The position numbers were made by a program, and so were the translations under genes. This document shows positions 5,885-9,462 of a stretch of DNA of 9,462 bases, one piece after another (positions within the stretch are counted from its first letter, which is position 1; each line of letters opens with the position of its first letter). The DNA lies in contig JAGLTZ010000107.1 in assembly GCA_023135015.1 (NCBI GenBank), positions 1 to 9,462 on the forward strand. Direction: 5' to 3'. The notes under the pieces were generated by a model. It searched no databases. It was not told where the DNA came from and saw nothing but the letters and a program-made list of their open reading frames with translations. This stretch comes from Candidatus Latescibacterota bacterium (GTDB lineage Bacteria > Blakebacterota > Blakebacteria > Blakebacterales > Blakebacteraceae).

Positions 5885-6385
5885 CTACTGTTCCTCCTGG
5901 GATTCGTCCTCCTCCTCCTCAGCCCCGGCATCCGGCTTTGCAAAGGGATCGACCTCTTTTTTCTTCTGGAACTCCTTGAGCTGGGCCTCGAGGCCGGCCT
6001 GCTTTTTCTTCTTCCTCTCCTGGTATTCCTCCTCCCCAAAGAGCTTCTCGATTTTCTCCTGCTTTTCCTTTGTGCGTTCCAGGAAGGCGCCGACCTCCTC
6101 CTTCATCGCAGCGCCGGTATCTTCGCGGGGGAGTTCCTCCAGGGCGGCGTGGTCGGCCACCTCAACCCGGGTGTCGAAAGGAGTCATATGGATCTTGACG
6201 ATCCCCCTGCTATCAAGGGCCCGGGCTACAGCCCCAATAACCTCATGAGAGATCCCCAGCAGTTCGCCTATCTCCTCCATGGTCGGAGGTTTTTCATCTT
6301 TGTGGGCGAGTATACGCACCGCCGCCACCACCAGGTGGCTCTGATCATAGTTGGGTGTGAATTCCATACCGAACTTTTCGCACAT
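5885..6385 (-). CDS. Unrecognised winged-helix protein with charged coiled-coil and acidic tail
   Basis: A 166-residue protein that I do not recognise as a named family. Residues about 14-80 look like a winged helix-turn-helix: a helix (QSHLVVAAVRILAHKDE), a helix-turn-helix (PTMEEIGELLGISHEVIGAV) and a wing-like strand pair (GIVKIHMTPFDTRVEV). Residues about 85-150 are rich in Glu and Lys and should form a helical coiled coil, and the end is acidic (GAEEEEDESQEEQ). There is no membrane segment or metal-binding motif. The ATG at 6385 has no good ribosome binding site; an in-frame ATG at 6367 is an alternative and gives a protein starting MEFTPNYDQSHL. It lies 96 bases after nrdJ and 41 bases before mrpE, in the same direction. 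It could be a DNA-binding regulator of either neighbour, but no operator is proven and a scaffold role is also possible. Confidence 0.72.
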   Translation of the reverse strand: MCEKFGMEFTPNYDQSHLVVAAVRILAHKDEKPPTMEEIGELLGISHEVIGAVARALDSRGIVKIHMTPFDTRVEVADHAALEELPREDTGAAMKEEVGAFLERTKEKQEKIEKLFGEEEYQERKKKKQAGLEAQLKEFQKKKEVDPFAKPDAGAEEEEDESQEEQ

Positions 6386-6466
6386 TAAGGGCGTTTAAGC
6401 AAGCGACAAGGTAATCGGTTCATTGAAGAGGTTGGTGCCAATCCGGTCTGCTTCGCCCCACCCGCA

Positions 6467-6491
6467 CAGCCGGCTGCCTGCTCATGAGCAG
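6467..6491. other. Two adjacent short palindromes at the nrdJ 3' end
   Basis: CAGCCGGCTG (6467-6476) is a perfect 10-base palindrome. CTGCTCATGAGCAG (6478-6491) is a perfect 14-base palindrome that contains the nrdJ stop codon. They could form small hairpins at the end of the transcript. There is no T-run after them, so a standard intrinsic terminator is not supported. Part of the second palindrome is coding (the final Cys-Ser codons). Confidence 0.35.
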
Positions 6492-9346
6492 CCGCTGGTT
6501 GCGCCGCAGTTCAGGCACTTATAGCACGACCCGCTTCTCACCATGATGCTCCCGCAGTTGAAACAGAAGGGGGCGTCCGCCTGTGCCTGAATGAGGTGTG
6601 ACTGGCTCGCTTCCATGTGCTGTGGCAGGAACCCCACGTTTGGTTCCGCCTTCGGCTTGCTCTCCAGAGTATCGACCTCAGAGGCACCGGGGGCTTTTTC
6701 TTTCTGCGTCGCCTTGTCGGCTTTCTCGCGTCTGGCAATATCTTCGGCGCGGGCCTTCACAACCTCCTCCGAGACCACCGCGCTATGTTCGTCCACCGGC
6801 AGGAACTTCAAAGCCAGCCAGCGGAAGACATAGTCGATGGCCGACTTGGCGATGGGGATCTCCTTGTTATTAGTGAATCCGGAAGGCTCGAATCGCATAT
6901 GGCTAAACTTGTTCACAAGCACGTTGAGCGGCACGCCGTACTGCAGTGCCATGCTGGTCATGGTAGCGATCGTGTCCATCAGGCCGGAGATTGTGGAGCC
7001 CTCCTTCGACATGGTGATGAATATCTCACCCGGCTGGCCATCCCCATACTTGCCAACGGTGATATACCCCTCGTTTCCTCCAACCGTGAACTTGTGTGTG
7101 ATGCTCTGGCGCTCGTCGGGAAGCCTGCGGCGGGTCGGCATAGCCATCGCCTCACTATCCCTGCCGGTCTCCACACCCTTCTCCGCTTCTTTTCCCTCAG
7201 CGGCCGTGTTGAGCGGCTGGGTACGCTTGCAGCCGTCACGGTAGATGGCCAGCGCTTTCAGCTCCAGGCGCCAACCTTCGATATACGCCTTCTCGATATC
7301 TTCGGTGGTGACGTCGTTTGGCATGTTCACAGTCTTTGAGATGGCCCCCGAGAGGAACGGCTGCACGGCGCCCATCATGCGTATATGCCCCATCCAGTAG
7401 ATGGAGCGCAGTCCCCCTGCCGGCTTGAAGGCACAGTCGAAAATCGGCAGGTGTTCCTCCTGGAGCCCCAGGGCGCCCTCGATCGTGTCGAATTCATCGA
7501 TATAATTAACGATCGTCTTTATCTCGTCCGGCTCGTATCCCAGATTCTGCAGGGCCAGCGGAACGGTACGGTTTACCATCTTTAGCATCCCGCCGCCCAC
7601 GAGTTTCTTGTACTTCACCAGGGCGATATCGGGCTCGATACCGGTTGTATCACAGTCCATCATGAAAGAGATCGTCCCCGTAGGGGCCAGGACCGTGACC
7701 TGGGCGTTTCGAAAACCGTGCTCCTTACCCATCTCCACAACCTGGTCCCAGATCTCCTGGTGAGCTGTCTGAAGGGCGGGTGGCACTCCTTCATCGGGCA
7801 CGCGGTAGGATGCGTCACGGTGCTTGTTGATAACACGCAGCATGCTCTCTTCGTTCTCGGGGTAGCCTGTGAAAGGCCCGTGGCTCGCCGCCACCTGGGT
7901 ACTCGTATGGAATGCGGTCCCGTGCATAAGGCTGGTTATTGCCGCAGCGAAGTTACGACCCTCATCGGAATCGTAAGCAAGGCCCCGGATCATGAGCAGG
8001 GCCCCCAGATTGGCATAGCCCAGCCCCAGCGCGCGGAAATCGTATGAGTTCTGTGTAATGGCTTCGGTCGGGTAGAGGGCGTTATCAACTATGATCTCCT
8101 GCGCGAGCAGGGTCACCTTGACAGCCTGCATGAAGGCCGGGATGTCGAACCCGCCTTCCTCGGTCCTGAACTTCATCAGGTTGAGGCTGGCGAGGTTGCA
8201 CGCCGTGTCGTTGAGGAACATGTATTCAGAGCAGGGGTTGCTGGCGTGGATCCGATCGGTGGCAAGGCAGGTGTGCCAGTCATTGATAGTCGTGTCGTAC
8301 TGGATTCCAGGATCTCCGCACATCCATGCGTCCTCGGCCATCTGGCTCATTATTTCGCGGGCACGGACCGTCTCTATCGGTTCGCCGGTTGTCACCGCCT
8401 TGAGAGTCCACTCCTCGTCGTTTACGACGGCGTGCATATACTCGTCGGTCACGCGCACAGAGTGATTGGCATTCTGGAAGAAGACCGAGCCGTAAGCCTC
8501 GCCGTCGAGCGCCCCGTCGTAACCGGAGTCGATCAGAGCCCATGCCTTCTTCTCTTCGTTCGCCTTGCTGTTGATGAACTCGATGACATCGGGGTGATCA
8601 ACATTCAGAATCACCATCTTGGCGGCGCGCCTGGTCTTGCCGCCCGACTTGATGACACCGGCAAAGGCGTCGTAGCCTTTCATGAACGAGACCGGCCCCG
8701 AGGGGATCCCTCCTCCTGACAGCTTCTCTTTCGAGGAGCGCAGTGGCGAGAAGTTGGATCCGGTCCCGGAGCCGTACTTGAAGAGCATCCCTTCGGTCTT
8801 GGACAGCTCCAGGATCGATTCCATTGAATCCTCGACCGAGTTGATGAAGCAGGCGGAGCACTGGGGACGCGGATCTATCCCCATGTTGAACCAAACGGGG
8901 CTGTTGAACGACATATACTGGTTCAGAGCCAGGTGAGTGAGTTCAGCCTCGAACGCCTCGAGGTCTTCCTCCGACTTCAGGTACCTACCTTCTTTTGCCC
9001 ACCCGACTATTGCGCCTACAACCCGTTCAATCAGGTGTCGGACCGAGTCCTCCCGATCGATTGTCTCACCTGGCCCGGCGAAGTACTTGGAGGACACCAC
9101 ATTTGTGGCAAGCTGTGACCACGTCTCCGGCACCTCGATGTCCTTCTGCTCGAAAATCGTTTCACCCTTATAATTGGTTATCACCGCATCCCGTTTCTCC
9201 CAGGTCACCTCGTTGTTAGGATGGATTCCTGGCGTTGTGAAGAAGCGAGGCATAGAAATGCCGGTACGTGGTACATCCGCGAACCGGCTTTCCTCGAGTT
9301 TCTTCTTCCGCTCTGCCGCCACTTTGGCCTGGGCTTCCGGGCTCAT
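6482..9346 (-). CDS. nrdJ: Adenosylcobalamin-dependent (class II) ribonucleoside-diphosphate reductase
   Basis: A 954-residue cytoplasmic enzyme that reduces ribonucleotides to deoxyribonucleotides using a thiyl radical generated from adenosylcobalamin, independent of oxygen. The catalytic set is complete: Cys163 (in PQCSACF) and Cys383 (in DTACNLASLNL) as the reducing pair, and Asn370-Pro-Cys372-Ser-Glu374 with the radical cysteine and catalytic Asn and Glu. The loop APTGTISFMMDCDTTGIEP (554-572) is also present. Residues about 745-845 resemble the TSCPD domain of long class II enzymes. After a charged linker (about 855-905) the C-terminus has Cys928/931/941/944 as a zinc-ribbon-like cluster and Cys947/Cys953 near the end, the likely re-reduction site. 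No ATP-cone is seen at the N-terminus. The ATG at 9346 is fixed by GGAGGT five bases upstream. Length is normal and no frameshift is seen. The gene appears to stand as its own unit, with no partner subunit needed. Confidence 0.97.
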   Translation of the reverse strand: MSPEAQAKVAAERKKKLEESRFADVPRTGISMPRFFTTPGIHPNNEVTWEKRDAVITNYKGETIFEQKDIEVPETWSQLATNVVSSKYFAGPGETIDREDSVRHLIERVVGAIVGWAKEGRYLKSEEDLEAFEAELTHLALNQYMSFNSPVWFNMGIDPRPQCSACFINSVEDSMESILELSKTEGMLFKYGSGTGSNFSPLRSSKEKLSGGGIPSGPVSFMKGYDAFAGVIKSGGKTRRAAKMVILNVDHPDVIEFINSKANEEKKAWALIDSGYDGALDGEAYGSVFFQNANHSVRVTDEYMHAVVNDEEWTLKAVTTGEPIETVRAREIMSQMAEDAWMCGDPGIQYDTTINDWHTCLATDRIHASNPCSEYMFLNDTACNLASLNLMKFRTEEGGFDIPAFMQAVKVTLLAQEIIVDNALYPTEAITQNSYDFRALGLGYANLGALLMIRGLAYDSDEGRNFAAAITSLMHGTAFHTSTQVAASHGPFTGYPENEESMLRVINKHRDASYRVPDEGVPPALQTAHQEIWDQVVEMGKEHGFRNAQVTVLAPTGTISFMMDCDTTGIEPDIALVKYKKLVGGGMLKMVNRTVPLALQNLGYEPDEIKTIVNYIDEFDTIEGALGLQEEHLPIFDCAFKPAGGLRSIYWMGHIRMMGAVQPFLSGAISKTVNMPNDVTTEDIEKAYIEGWRLELKALAIYRDGCKRTQPLNTAAEGKEAEKGVETGRDSEAMAMPTRRRLPDERQSITHKFTVGGNEGYITVGKYGDGQPGEIFITMSKEGSTISGLMDTIATMTSMALQYGVPLNVLVNKFSHMRFEPSGFTNNKEIPIAKSAIDYVFRWLALKFLPVDEHSAVVSEEVVKARAEDIARREKADKATQKEKAPGASEVDTLESKPKAEPNVGFLPQHMEASQSHLIQAQADAPFCFNCGSIMVRSGSCYKCLNCGATSGCS

Positions 9347-9351
9347 CCATT

Positions 9352-9357
9352 ACCTCC
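9352..9357 (-). promoter_or_regulatory. Strong ribosome binding site of nrdJ
   Basis: The minus strand reads GGAGGT five bases before the ATG at 9346. A second ATG four bases further upstream is out of frame and too close to this site, so the site decides the start. Confidence 0.75.
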
Positions 9358-9403
9358 AATGTGATAAAATACGGGACGCCGCATGAGCTAAATATCCTTC
9401 TTC

Positions 9404-9434
9404 CATCGCCGCCGGGTGAGCGACCGGCGGGATG
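9404..9434. other. GC-rich hairpin upstream of nrdJ
   Basis: The arms 9404-9415 and 9424-9434 pair over eleven base pairs with a single bulged G at 9408 and an eight-base loop; the inner seven pairs are all G-C. On the nrdJ strand it is followed by a purine-rich stretch (GAAGAAGGA), with no T-run on either side. It may be the 3' end structure of a gene beyond the window or part of the nrdJ leader. The rest of 9347-9462 holds an AT-rich pocket (9362-9395) where an nrdJ promoter might lie, but no clear -35/-10 pair. No B12-box of a cobalamin riboswitch is evident. Confidence 0.4.
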
Positions 9435-9462
9435 TCGTCTAGGAGCCTGTCGGAGAAACCGA

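Noticed and set aside
6386..6481. Intrinsic terminator between nrdJ and the winged-helix gene
   Set aside because: Palindromes exist but no T-run follows on the minus strand, and no convincing promoter pair for the winged-helix gene was found either.
6617..7339. Plus-strand open frame (240 codons) opposite nrdJ
   Set aside because: Antisense shadow of nrdJ with no motif or ribosome binding site worth noting.
9347..9462. Cobalamin riboswitch upstream of nrdJ
   Set aside because: No B12-box-like conserved segment is visible and the leader in the window is short; class II enzymes use B12 and are not the usual riboswitch targets.
1..9462. tRNA, rRNA, CRISPR array, toxin-antitoxin or phage-defence genes
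   Set aside because: No cloverleaf-like sequence, spaced repeats or gene pairs of these kinds were seen; coding space is filled by identified metabolic and transport genes.

Overview
The window is a dense bacterial gene block. Every supported gene lies on the minus strand, so transcription runs from right to left. By eye the GC content is in the high fifties. Strong Shine-Dalgarno sites, several GTG/TTG starts and stop/start overlaps point to a bacterium. A cobalamin-dependent ribonucleotide reductase beside a multisubunit Mrp-type cation/proton antiporter suits an anaerobic or facultative organism, possibly a deep-branching actinobacterial or clostridial-like lineage. The taxonomy is an inference from gene content, not something I can prove here.

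Region 1 (right, 6482-9462): nrdJ, a complete class II (adenosylcobalamin-dependent) ribonucleotide reductase with a strong ribosome binding site. Upstream of it are a GC-rich hairpin and, at the window edge, a sequence that resembles an insertion-sequence end. Region 2 (5885-6385): an unrecognised winged-helix protein with a charged coiled-coil and acidic tail. Region 3 (1-5843): an Mrp-type antiporter operon preceded by a candidate promoter with a perfect TTGACA box. In transcription order the genes are mrpE, mrpF, mrpG, an MbhD-like gene, an MbhE-like gene, mrpB, mrpC, mrpD, a NuoL/MrpA-N-like antiporter gene, and the first 19 codons of another membrane protein at the left edge.

The gene order E-F-G-D'-E'-B-C-D matches the antiporter module of archaeal membrane-bound hydrogenases (mbhA-H) more than the classic bacterial mrpABCDEFG order. 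The large MrpA subunit appears to be split: its C-terminal pieces are two small genes in mid-operon, and a NuoL-like antiporter subunit comes after mrpD. Junctions are tight (1-8 base overlaps, abutting codons, short gaps), so translation is probably coupled. The products should form one membrane complex exchanging Na+ (or another cation) for H+. No hydrogenase or other redox subunit is visible, but the operon continues past base 1.

The notable small-scale features are: a perfect 13-unit trinucleotide repeat that encodes a poly-Glu tail and also supplies the next gene's ribosome binding site; a six-codon reading frame linking mrpC to mrpD by stop/start overlaps; and low-complexity acidic C-termini on three neighbouring proteins. 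I see no tRNA, rRNA, CRISPR array, complete mobile element or obvious defence system. No gene-free stretch exceeds about 120 bases.
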